The notes below the pieces were generated by a model. The model made no database searches and had not been told where the DNA came from. It worked only from the letters and a program-made list of their open reading frames with translations. From positions 6,535,001 to 6,599,000 of the forward strand of contig JAHHIN020000030.1 of assembly GCA_019925095.2 (NCBI GenBank): 64,000 bases of DNA, given 5' to 3'. Source of the stretch: Dendrolimus kikuchii. Its lineage: Eukaryota; Arthropoda; Insecta; Lepidoptera; Lasiocampidae. Positions 31,682 through 42,086 of the stretch are shown here, in pieces; position 1 is the first letter of the stretch; each line of letters starts with the position of its first letter. The position numbers and the translations under genes are program-made.

Positions 31682-31860
31682 GCCAAAGCGCACGAGCCGA
31701 GCGAGCGCAGCGAGCTTGCCGCGGCAGCGGCCGGCGAGTGCCAGAACCGACTGGTCACCATTTATTTATTGATAACTATTTAAATGATGGTTACAAATCG
31801 GTTGTGACATTTGCTGACCACTGTCATGCCACACTCGCTTTGCTCGCTCGGCTTGTGGGC
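31682..31860. mobile_element. small MITE with GC-rich ends
   Basis: The ends gccaaagcgcacgagccgag and ctcggcttgtgggc are imperfect inverted repeats of about 30 bp. TTTAG is repeated on both sides (31677-31681, 31861-31865). Length 179 bp, no ORF. Confidence 0.55.
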
Positions 31861-31865
31861 TTTAG

Positions 31866-32516
31866 TCTGCGTTTTTAGACTGTTTTAAATGTTTTTTACA
31901 TTGACCACTACTTTTCTTCTGCATTTCTCGTCTTTAGAAATAAGAAATAACTACACCATTTTGAAAAAAATTAGTCATGTTTACAAAAAAAAATCATATC
32001 TCAAAAACTACATGTCTCCTAGACATGGGGGTTGCAGAAGGGAGAAGTACTCCTCCCCTCCTCTCCCCTCCGCCCCCCCACTACTTAAAATTCAGTGACC
32101 ACTATTGTAAAGATTTGACCGTAACAAAGATTGCAAGTTAAATTAAAAAGCTTGCAAAAATGCAATCAAATAATTGATGACCACGATCCGTGAAATTATA
32201 TTAGTAACCAATTTTTTTTTCGTCTGCAGTGTCAGTTTAGCATTGATTTTGCCGTTATCTTGTGATATTGAATAGCCAGCTGGGAACCACTACGTAAAAA
32301 AAGCTGAACTATTTGGCTGGTGATTTCATATTGCATAGAATACTTATACAAAAAATATGCAGAAAACAAATGCAAATTAATTTCACTTATTTTCGAGTGC
32401 AACGCTTACCTCTCTGATAACGTTGTAATAGGCACAAACAAATTAAATGTTAAATTATTCCCAAACTAAAAAGATACACAAGTAAATAAAATCAGAAAAC
32501 ATGTATTTACATTATT
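31866..32516. other. unassigned DNA
   Basis: No gene recognised; AT-rich with short C-rich tract near 32055-32080. Confidence 0.35.
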
Positions 32517-33070
32517 ATTTATTTAGGTTTATGGTTTGACAGCTAGGCCTTTAAGCCAGATCTTAGTTTACAATATAGTTTCTTCATTTTCTTAAGCCTA
32601 TGTGTAGCACAACTGAACTGTAGGTTATCAGCTGGTGCCATTCAACGGAGTTCTTGTGAAAACTCGAAAGTCCACATTTGACTATACAGTTCACATTTAT
32701 AGTCAAGTATATAAAAAGTACTCTGTGGTTGTGGTATACTGTCTAGTTTATGGGGAGTTTTTGGCGGGAACTGAAAGGAGATGTTGTGCTGTACAGTTTT
32801 ATTTTCTAAAAATGAGTAAAATTACTCTAAAATGAACAATAGTTGTAGGATATTGCCAGTTTTTGAGTAGGAATTATGTGTTTTGGGAGAAATGTGACCT
32901 GTATAGTCAAATGTGGCCTTTTGAGTTTTCACAAGAACTCCGGTGAATGGCACTAGCTGATTACCTGCAGTTCAGCTGTGCTACACATAGGCTTAAGAAA
33001 ATGAAGAAACTATATTGTAAACTAAGATCTGGCTTAAAGGCCTAGCTGCCAAGCCATAAACCTAAATAAA
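32517..33070. mobile_element. foldback MITE family F, complete
   Basis: A 554-bp element whose left arm (tttatttaggtttatggtttgacagct...) and right arm (...agctgccaagccataaacctaaataaa) are inverted repeats for about 170 bp, including ggcctttaagccagatc and ttcaacggagttcttgtgaaaactc. The central segment contains gagtttttggcgggaactgaaag. No transposase; superfamily undetermined. Confidence 0.75.
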
Positions 33071-33087
33071 AAATATATAAATCTAGT

Positions 33088-33245
33088 TTATGGGAGTTTT
33101 TGGCGGGAACTGAAAGGAACGTTGTGCTGTGCAGTTTTATTTGCTAAAAATGTGTAAAATTACTCTAAAATTAACAATAGTTGTAAGATATTGATAGTTT
33201 TTGAAATGTGAACTATATAGCCAAATGTGGCCTTTCAAGTTTATA
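33088..33245 (+). repeat. partial second copy of family F
   Basis: Repeats the central segment of the adjacent element (gggagtttttggcgggaactgaaagg... to ...aaatgtggcctttcaagttt) without its arms. Confidence 0.7.
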
Positions 33246-33544
33246 GGTATTTTCGAACAGAGGTGTCGAATTCAACTTAGGCCGATATGAAACGGTACAT
33301 ATCTGTCTTTCAATGTGTATGAATCAATCAAAGTGATGTATATAAAAATCATTCAACATCATTGAATTACCGTCGCGAGTCGTGTAGGTACTTGCAGTTC
33401 ACTGTACCTTTAAATAATGTCCGGTTACTGTATCTTAATCTTCATTTGCTTTACTATCGGTTTAAATTTGACATAAGATCTGTAAGCACTTTATCTTCTA
33501 TAATAAAAAGTATATTTTTAATTATTAATTGATCGTGTACTAGC

Positions 33545-33705
33545 AGAAGGTGATGTCAGAAGCCTTAAGAACAGACGAGCGTTCATGACAAGAGATATGA
33601 ATGTCAAAGAAACAAGAGAGGTGTGTAAGAATAAGCCTGAATGGCGCTCTGTTGTTTGTGCCTACCCCGCAAGGGAACTGGCGTGAAGTTATGTATGTAT
33701 GTATA
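33545..33705 (+). pseudogene. RTE-type LINE 3' end (C-terminus plus tail)
   Basis: The plus strand is open across RRAFMTRDMN...CKNKPEWRSVVCAYPAR and then gives the tail ctaccccgcaagggaactggcgtgaagttatgtatgtatgt. The (ATGT)n tail and context match RTE-type LINEs of Lepidoptera as I know them. Related tail-only copies are at 57728-57788 (-) and 62395-62455 (+). Confidence 0.55.
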
Positions 33706-33919
33706 TTTTTAATGTGCGAATGCATCCAGGTGAAATTCATGTATGCAGAAAACCAAACTTGTGTCGCCGGGTGTACTCAACGCATTCTTCCGCATGCGTT
33801 CATTTTAAATGTTTGTAAAGGAGGTAGGCTGGGCAATTTTGGAGTGTGTGAAGTGAGCTGCTTACGCCATTACGTATTACGCAATGCTCGTCTCTGTTGT
33901 AAAATTATTATTATTATTT

Positions 33920-34231
33920 TTTTTTTATTGCAGGAGTTCAGCAGACAGGCAGACGGCCCACTTGATGGAAAGCGGTTACCATCGCCTATGGACATTTGTA
34001 ACACCAAAGGTGCTACAAATGCGCTGCTGCTCTCTTAAGGGAGACTGGAACCTGGTCACTAATGCCGGAACACAACACAAGGTTGTTATGGCGGCATACT
34101 CTAGACCAGGGGTGGTCGCCATCCAGTCGAGCAAATACCCTACCACCTGGCTGTGGGTTGTTTTGTCACCTCTTACGACTGGCCGCCAGGCCGCAGGAAA
34201 TTGTATTCTTTCTCCGTTCCTGCACGGATGA
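33920..34231 (-). repeat. family A retroposon, full length
   Basis: Complete minus-strand copy from ttattgcaggagttcagcag to ttcctgcacggatgat, next to an (ATT)n run. Confidence 0.85.
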
Positions 34232-35108
34232 TATATGTTATAGTGTTGTGTGTTTACTTAAAATAGACCTACACTAAACCGTAAGTCCCTTTTAATTGCC
34301 TTAGGTCGATACAAATAATGTCAAAATTCATTCGATGGTAAGGCAAGTGAATGAATAATAAGATATAGTAACTTGCAGTAAACTGATTCAATTTCTCATT
34401 TCTCTTGATCCGTCTAATATCCGCATGAGCGATGAGCAGTACACGTGTGAGTCAGTACATTTGTCCCGTCCAAAATACATTTGTATTGATACTGCTGAAA
34501 ATTTAAAACATACCACTTCAAAATTTTTGTCGCACTACCACAACAAAAGTAAGAGGAAGGACGGAAGGAGCCTTATGCTACAACAGTACAACGACGCTTC
34601 TACGGTTATTGACATGACAAAGAGGGACAACATGACAGAATGTCATAGTACGACTGTTAAAACTTTTTTTTTGTTTGTTTTTTTAGTAAAATAAGGTGAC
34701 CGAGGCCGAGTACATCCAATTCTTAACGAACATTTCCGAACTAGTCTTGAACGGGACAGATGAGGGAATGACGTTCACCGACTCACCGGCCTCTTCGCTT
34801 CAAATGTACATCCACGATACAAATGTCCTCGCCTCATTTGAAGTGGTACATTGTACTGGTTCAGTACAAAATGTCATTTTACTCTTAGAAACTCATTTTA
34901 AAATCATGTCGTGCCAACACTAATCTGCATTACCGATAGAGCTATTCACTAACGGTCAATACGAATAAGATCGTAGCTATATAAAGGCTGTTTTACACTG
35001 ATCCAGCTACCGACTTCAAACGCCGGCAATGCAAACATCGAAAACACTTCTGCCCTTTAACATTCTCGATTACCTGTCAGGCAGAAGTTCTTCTTCTTCT
35101 TCTTTTTT
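34232..35108. other. unassigned DNA
   Basis: Two modest plus-strand open stretches (34425-34694 and 34696-34923) have no recognisable domain. The join is a poly-T/poly-A-like segment near 34665-34690. No splice structure or family is evident. Confidence 0.3.
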
Positions 35109-35283
35109 TGGATTATGGCTCCAACGCAGTTTGCATTGATTTGGCCAATGTCACAGTAGGTGGTAAAATGTCAGGTGCATATAAGAGTATAAATGCGAAA
35201 AGAAAAATTTGGTCGGTGATCTTCCAAATCACTTTCTGAGATCCTGAGGACAACACAAAACATAGAGTGTTAGACTAACTACA

Positions 35284-35760
35284 TTAGAGATAGATGTTAT
35301 TTATTGTTAAAAACTTTGATAATATATGTACATGTCTACTATCAGCTAGGGTAAGAAGAAAGTCCACATTGACCGGTCGGGGAAAATCTTTGAGTAATAT
35401 ACTGTAGAGGGGAGAAACTATTTTGGGACATTCGAAAAAAATGTGATGGACAGAGCCGTCAGCTAAGCCGCACTTACAGAGAGAATTATCGCGAATTCTT
35501 AATTTTGCAAGAAATACAGGACAGCAACAGTGGCCAAGACGCAGGCGAATTATAGTTGATATAACTTTTTTGGGTAGTTTTCTATAGTTGAAGAACCTAG
35601 GTTTGGGACGTAATGTTGGTTGCAAACTACCGTAGTATCTGCCAACAGTTAGACGGGACTGTTGCCAGATACCATTCCAAGTCTCAAACATCTGGGGCCG
35701 CGCGAGAGAACGTAAATCGCGGGGAAAGCATTTATTATATTTGTTACTACCCGAACAGAC
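35284..35760 (-). pseudogene. I-type LINE ORF2, C-terminal part
   Basis: Encodes ...ARPQMFETWNGIWQQS, then RKLPKKVISTIIRLRLGHCCCP and the C-terminal Cys/His segment CKCGLADGSVHHIFFEC, which in I-group proteins follow RNase H. Stop at 35284. Separated from its N-terminal part (46340-48341) by about 10.6 kb of later insertions. Confidence 0.7.
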
Positions 35761-35780
35761 AGCTTCCTTTTTTTTTTTTT

Positions 35781-38410
35781 GGTTTTGAGGCGAGGGAAAC
35801 TTCTCTCCCTGTCTCGTTCTGCGGCCTCCTTGAGTGACATTACTGTCTCGCAAAAAGTAACCGCAGCCCCCCAATTGTCGCTGCTCTGCAGCATGGCCTT
35901 GACCAAGTCGCAGAGCGAGTCGACTGGACCTACGTGCGTCTCAAGTTCGAAACGCTGCGGCGCCCATGCGGCGCACTCGACAAGCGTGTGTAACGCCGTG
36001 TCGGGCGCGCCGCACTGGCGGCAGTCCGGGGAAGGCAAGCAGCCCACAATGCGACACAGATACTTATCGAAACATCCGTGTCCGGTAAGTATCTGTGTCG
36101 TCCTGAATGTGGCGGTGAAGTGCATTGGACCAGTCGGGTGCACCGTACAGTGCCATACTCCTCAGGATGCCAGAGTAAAGTTTCCGCGTCGCACCTCCCG
36201 GGCCCCCTACGTTGGGAAGCAGCCTCGAGAGTGCGCCCGCGGATTTGACGAGTTTGGGAACTAGCTGCTCAAAGTGCGCTTTGAACAGCCATTTCCCATC
36301 GAGAACTAGCCCCAGATATTTCATCTGGGGCCCTACTCTAATGGCCACCCCTTGGACCGAAACGGTCAAGTCCGCGGGGGGATTGCGAAATTTCCTATGG
36401 AACATGATCCGCAAAGCAGATCAGCCCTACCCCGGGTAGGACCGGAACCCGAAGGATCCAGTCATAACCTACGTTCCAAAGAATCGGCCCGAGGACCGAC
36501 CCCTGTGGAACGCCGCACGCGACGCGTCGACGACCTACCTCGGGATTGCCGGACTCACCGCCCTCCCAAAGGATATGTCGATCCTGCAGGTACGCGCCCA
36601 ACAGCCTCGTGAGGTACGGGGGGACTCCATGCGCGCGGAGCCCCTCCCTGATCGTCTCATGAGGGAGGCTGTTAAAGGCGTTCGCTATGTCTAGCGACAC
36701 CGCAAGAACGACATCCTTCGCTTGGACGGCTTCGTCCGTTGACGTTCGCAGCGTCTCGAAGGCGTCCATCGTGGAGCGCCTCCGCCGAAACCCGAACTGC
36801 GTTTCTGAAAGCCCCGGCTCCACAGTGTCGAGATGCTTCACGAGCCGCTCCGCCAAGATCTTTTCGAAGACCTTAGCGACCTCGTTCAGCAGCACTATGG
36901 GCCTGAAGGCGGACGGATCGTTGGGAGGCCGACCTCCCTTGGGAATCAGGCACAAACGACCCTCCTTCCATTGCGACGGGAGCCGACCTGCGCGAATACA
37001 GGCTTCGAACAGTTCCCGCAGCTGGCCGCGTAGATGTTTAGCGGCCAGGAAGAGGAGTCGACCTGGAACCCCGTCGGGTCCCGGTGCCGTCTTCCTGCCC
37101 CGGAGCCGGTCCAGGGCAACGTCTAGTTCCCCCTCGGAGATGGAGTGAGGCTCCTCGTCCGTGGGAGTGTCGGGAACGGGTGGACCCATACTGGGGGGAG
37201 TGAAGTTTCCCGGATCCGGGAAGAGCCCGTCGATAACCGACCGGAGCACCTCGGGTTCGAGCGTTTCCGTGACCGTGGATGTGCAAGGCCGCAACGTGTT
37301 GCGAGCCCCACGGTACGGACGCCCCCAAGGGTCCCGATCGAGCGTCTCGAGGAGCTCGGCCCGAGCCCGGGCTTTCGCTTGCAGTATTGCAATCGAAAGG
37401 GCCTTTCTGGCCTCCCTAAACTCTCCCACGAGTCCATTTTCCGCGACGTAGTCCGGAGGACGGCGCGCCCTGCAGCGTTTGAGCCTGTGGCTGATGATGC
37501 GAACTGCCTTTCGCATCTCGCCCAGCTCCTCGGTCCACCAGTGGACCTGCTTGCACGGAGGCTGCCGCTTGGAGACGCGAGGCATCGCCGCGTCGCAAAC
37601 CCTCGTCAGGGTCTTGCGCATGTGCTCTGCCTGCGACTCCAGGTTCTCGAATTCGACTGGGTAGGCCCAGCTTTCCGTGAGTGCCCACTCCTCGGCCTGC
37701 TCCGGATCGAGCTTGGTAAGGGCCCAACGCGGGAAGAGAGGGGGGCGATGAACAGGGCTCGGACCGGAGGAGGGGGTAAGCTCAAATCTGATGTACCGAT
37801 GATCAGAGAGCGACTCCACCTCCTCCAGCACCCTCCATCCGACAACTCTGCGGGCGGCCGCATGAGTGGCGAATGACAGGTCGATGACCGATCCACCCCG
37901 CGCGCGCACGCAGGTCTGGACCGATCCCTGGTTCAATATGGTCAGGCCGGATTGAAGAGCCCATTCCTCAACCGTCCGGCCCCTAGGTTCCGTGAACGTA
38001 TTTCCCCAGGAACAGTGTTTTGCGTTAAAGTCGCCCATCACGAAGATCGTTTTAGGCGACAATCTGTCTATGGCAGCCCTGATGGCGTCCAAGTGAAGCT
38101 CGAACTCCGCCAGGGGGCGGCTGCGCGAAAAGTAAACGCCTATGACGACGATACTCCCGCTCTCCGCCACCGCATAGCCCTTTCCTCTTTCAAGACATGT
38201 AAGCGGTGTGCCAGAACCGGCTCTGGCCACCACCGCTACCACGTCGTCGAGGTCGCCCACCCAATTGCCGCAAGGCGGCACGTAATAAGGTTCGCTTATT
38301 ACGGCCAAGTTCGCTTGCCACTCCGCCATCGCCTGCAGGCACAAATCCTGAGCGGTGGGGGAGTGGTTTACGTTCGCCTGAAATAGTATTGTTACGGGCG
38401 TACTAGGCAT
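35781..38410 (-). pseudogene. R1-clade ORF2 copy 2, deleted in RT
   Basis: The endonuclease is intact, with SDH (SDHRYIRF) where copy 1 has SDN. RT is open through CGVPQGSVLGP to FAD, where a deletion removes the second catalytic Asp and gives FADHVP and a stop at 36395. The remainder lies in shifted frames (36414-36064 and 36143 onward, including CRQCGAPDTALHTLVEC). The ATG at 38410-38408 overlaps the ORF1 stop (38405-38403) by eight bases in total, an arrangement compatible with coupled termination and reinitiation. Confidence 0.85.
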
Positions 38411-41400
38411 TGGAGGTGTCCATTGCGCGTACTCCCGTAACACCCGTGCGTTGTTTCGTCCTCGGATGGACGAATTTGCCCTTCACGTAGGGAGGCTGGC
38501 AGAACCTCGCCAACGTGGGGTGGGCAGCGTTGAGTCCCCCCGCCGCACACGCCGCGCAGTGGGGGTTCCGGGCCGTGCAGTCCGGCATCTTGTGTCCGCT
38601 CTTACCGCAGCGGAGACACAAGTTAGTCCGGTCCGGGCACGTGTCCGGACAGGTCTGGGCGCCATGGCCGACGTTGTAACACCGGTAACAACGTATCGGT
38701 CTGGCTTCCAGTGCCTCTACCCTCGCCGAGGTGAAGCCTACCACGAGGTAGCCCATCTCGACGATGACTTTGGCAGCAGCGACGGGGCACATCACGTACG
38801 ATGCGCCCAAACCGCCCGGTCCTGCACCGATGTGCTTCGTGCGCACGTCGTCGCGCCGGCAGTTGCCGGCGCGCGCGATCGCGTCACGCAGCCCATCGAC
38901 CGTGACCGATTCGTCCAGCCCAGAGACGTAAAGCTCCCCACGCTTTACGGGGCGGACGACCTCGGCCATCCCTGCAAGGGCTCCGCGCAGAGCCTCGGCG
39001 ACGCGGTCCGCCTTGGCCGCGCTCTCGGGTCCCGGCTGGAACTCGAGAAGGCGCGCGTCCCTGACGGTCCGCACCACCTTCAGCCCCTCGCGGAGGCCCA
39101 TGGCCGCGATGTCGACCACCGTCGAGGCCTTCGCGAAGACCTCGCGATAACCGACACCCTTCGCGGCCGCTGCCGGCAGCAGTTTGATGATAACTGCGGC
39201 CGACTTCGGCTCACGGAATACTACCGCAGGCTTCGCAGCCTGTTTCCGTTGTTGCTGCCCCCGCCCCGTCGGCAGGGGAGCAGCTTGCGCCTGGGTGGGG
39301 GGAGGGGGCCCGTCGGCCCTCGCCCCCTTACCCTTTTTCCGCTTGACGACCGTCGTCCACGCCCCCCCCTCCGGGGCGGGGGCGGGGGCCACGGGCGCCG
39401 GCGGCGGCGCGACGTGCGCGATGCGAGCGCGGACGGCGGGCGCCGCGGCGACCGATGTCGCGGCCGCGGGCGCCGTCCGGTGCCTAGGGGCCGGCCTAGG
39501 AGCCGACACCACAGGCACGGGTGCCGTGGCGGGGGCCGTTAATGCAACGGCGGCATCGCGTGCCGCTCTCCGCTGCATTTTCAGCCTCCACTTCACCCCC
39601 CCTCTATTCGTCTTTTTTTTAGGGGGGGGGGCGGTGACGGTGGGGAGTCCGTCACCCCGACAGCCGGGGTCGCCACCACCTCCATCGGAACCGGGGTACT
39701 TACTTCCCCCGCATTCCGCCGGACGGCGGCGGCAGCCGTGGCCGCTTTCGGCCTAACGGCCACTTTTGGTGCCGGTTTGATTGCCGGCGCCTTGCCTCGG
39801 TCGGCCGCTAGCGGTGGACGGAGGGTCGGCGCGGCATTCAGCCGGTCCTCGATTCCGGCGAACCGGGCATCGAGTATGGGGGCGACAACGTCGATCACGG
39901 CCCGCACAAACGCGTCGTGATCGATGCCGCCGGGCCCCGTTGGAGCGGGTGTCGGCGCCACCCCGTTGGCGGCCGCCGGAGCTCGCTCCGTCCCGACGAC
40001 GGGAGCCGGTGTCGGCCCTGCTACCGCAGCACGGGCCGGACGCGATTTTTTAACCGCAGCGGGTGCGGCGGGCGGTTCCGGTACCGCCGCCGCCTCCGCC
40101 GTGGCGGCTTGGGCCTTTCGCTTGACGGGTACGGGGGTCGGCGCCGCCATTACAGCAGGCGCCGGCTCCGCAACCGAAGCGGAGGCCTTTAGGGCCTTAC
40201 GCATGTCTTCAAACTCCCTGCGGTAGGAGCGGTTTTCCTCCCGCAGCGAGCTTAACTCCATGCGTAGCCTGGCGTTCTCGTTACCGAGCTTCCAGGCCTC
40301 GGATTCCGGATTTCGCGTGACCAGTGTGTCGACGATGTCCGACACCCTGGACGCGGCCTCCTTCAGCCGGCGCACGTAAACCCCCTTCAAATTGCCCGAC
40401 GTTTGGGCAATTTGAATTATCTCGGCGACCTGGGCGCACGCCGCTAGGCGGAGCTCCCCAGGGCCGAGAGCCGATATATTCCCGACGAGGGCGGCGCACT
40501 GGCTAGCCGCGGCCACTTTGGCGGCGGTTGCCTTGCGCGCCTTGCGCCCCTTTTCACCCCCCTCGGTGCGGAGGTAGGCCTCCGCACCCGCGAGAATGCT
40601 AGTAGTCGCCGCGGGTGCGCCCCCCGTGGGGCGCAGAGGCGAGCGCGCGCGCGCTGGGGAAGAAGCACCCGACGTGCCGTCCGAATCGGCGCCGCTGCTC
40701 TGGGACCGGTCCCAGAAGCGCGACCTCGATCCGGGAACGAGCATCGGGGCACACGAAATCGGCACCGTTGCCGTTGAAGACGATGACGGCGCCGCCGAAC
40801 CCGATGCCGAAGACGATGAGGCTGTGAACGAACATGACGACGTCGTCGTGCCCGCCGCCGCTGCCGCTGAAGACGAGGACGTGGACACCGCCGCAGCCGA
40901 AGACGCAGGCGCCGACATCGCAACAGCGGCTCCCATCCCATTAGGGAAGGAAGACGAGGGGGTCGCCGCTGCCGCGCCTACGAGGTCCCTGTTCACGACC
41001 CCGGCCGAGGGCGCGAGTGAGGCTCGCGCGACAACCGGTGTCGTGGGACGGCTGCTCTCGACGTTGCAGCCCGAAAGGTTGCAAGTCGATGTCGTAGGCA
41101 CAGGTGAAGCCCGTGCGCTATACGACACCGTCGTCGTAGGGCACCCATCCCCTGCCGTCGCTGAACCGGCCGCCGTGTATACCGGACTACAGGCAGGCGC
41201 TTCAGGGCGGGAATAACTATGGTCGCGAATCGCACCGTAGAGCGCGTGCTCCAGCGAGTCTGGGACGCTGCCGGACGGTGGGATGTGATCATGCTCTACG
41301 TAGGCGCCGCTCCCTTGCACGAGTGAGGCTCGCGCAGAGGTGGGTGGCGCCATGTAGGCATATTGAACTATGGTGCTTGCAGCGCTCACGGCCAGGCAAA

Positions 41401-41797
41401 CGGCCGAGTTCGCTGCAAGCAGTACGTTCCTATCTATCTCCGGGTGTGCTGCGCTCCTGCGCGCGGCACGCCCGGATGGGGCCCTAGGCGCCATGGGAAC
41501 CGGAGGCGGTCCCATCGCGCCGCACCTATCCTCATGCGTGGCGGCGGTGAGGTCTACCACCGCCGACGCATCCCCTACCGAGCCGGGCATATCGGCAGCC
41601 GTGAAAACGGCACTATCCGCATGCCCGTGACGCGGCCCGGCAACCGACCTGCTGCGACGGGCCGATGAAGAAGACGCCTTTTTCACCCGCGTCTCCCCGA
41701 TCTCAGGCATTAACCAGCCATCCTTGGCCTTCGCGTGGTCCCGCTTTCGCGGGACACTCGAAGGCCTCGGGGCCTTCTGGGGGCCTGGGCCATCCAT
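38403..41797 (-). pseudogene. R1-clade ORF1 copy 2, single frameshift
   Basis: Starts ATGGATGGC (MDGPGPQKAPRP). 734 codons are open to 39593, then one frameshift in the G/C- and A-runs at about 39595-39640, then about 395 more codons to 38403. The total would be about 1,130 residues. Order: Ser/Ala-rich N-terminus, coiled coil (about 40,250: ENARLRMELSSLREE), Pro/Ala-rich linker, and zinc knuckles CYRCYNVGHGAQTC and CLRCGKSGHKMPDC near the C-terminus. The homopolymer location means a sequencing error is possible. Confidence 0.8.
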
Positions 41798-42086
41798 TAC
41801 TGGAGGCCCGTTCCTTTGCCGAGACCAGTCGACGCGTGTGAATAACTATCGACACAAACGACCGTTATTGCGTAATGCGCTTAGACGCGCCGAAATAAAC
41901 AAGCGAATAGAGCTTAACAACTCACCCCAGTCGAAAAACAACTGATTCGCGCCGGAATCAAACTAAATAACACTGTACACTATCACTACACAACTGTTGT
42001 CGCAATTTGTCGCTTTTTGAGAGCGAAAAAGCGCAAAAAATTGCAGTTTTCCGCAAAGAGCACGGGCATTTGCGACTGCTTCGCAT

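Larger units (their letters stand above)
35768..42086 (-). mobile_element. R1-clade non-LTR retrotransposon, copy 2
   Basis: Same family as 7030-14300. Poly-A end at 35768-35780; the 5' end is about 22 bp shorter than copy 1. Internal deletions compared with copy 1: about 470 bp of ORF2 end and 3' UTR, about 345 bp (counterpart of 7812-8157) and about 138 bp (counterpart of 8455-8592). No target duplication is visible: the 5' side abuts gypsy pol and the 3' side abuts the I-type LINE, so the insertion site is rearranged. Confidence 0.85.

Noticed and set aside
36395..36420. Internal deletions of R1 copy 2 as spliced introns (retroposed spliced RNA)
   Set aside because: The deleted segments do not begin with GT and end with AG on the element strand; junctions look like short-homology deletions.
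38451..39542. 363-codon plus-strand ORF
   Set aside because: Antisense to the R1-clade ORF1 in GC-rich, CG-dense sequence; it has no domain and exists because of base composition.
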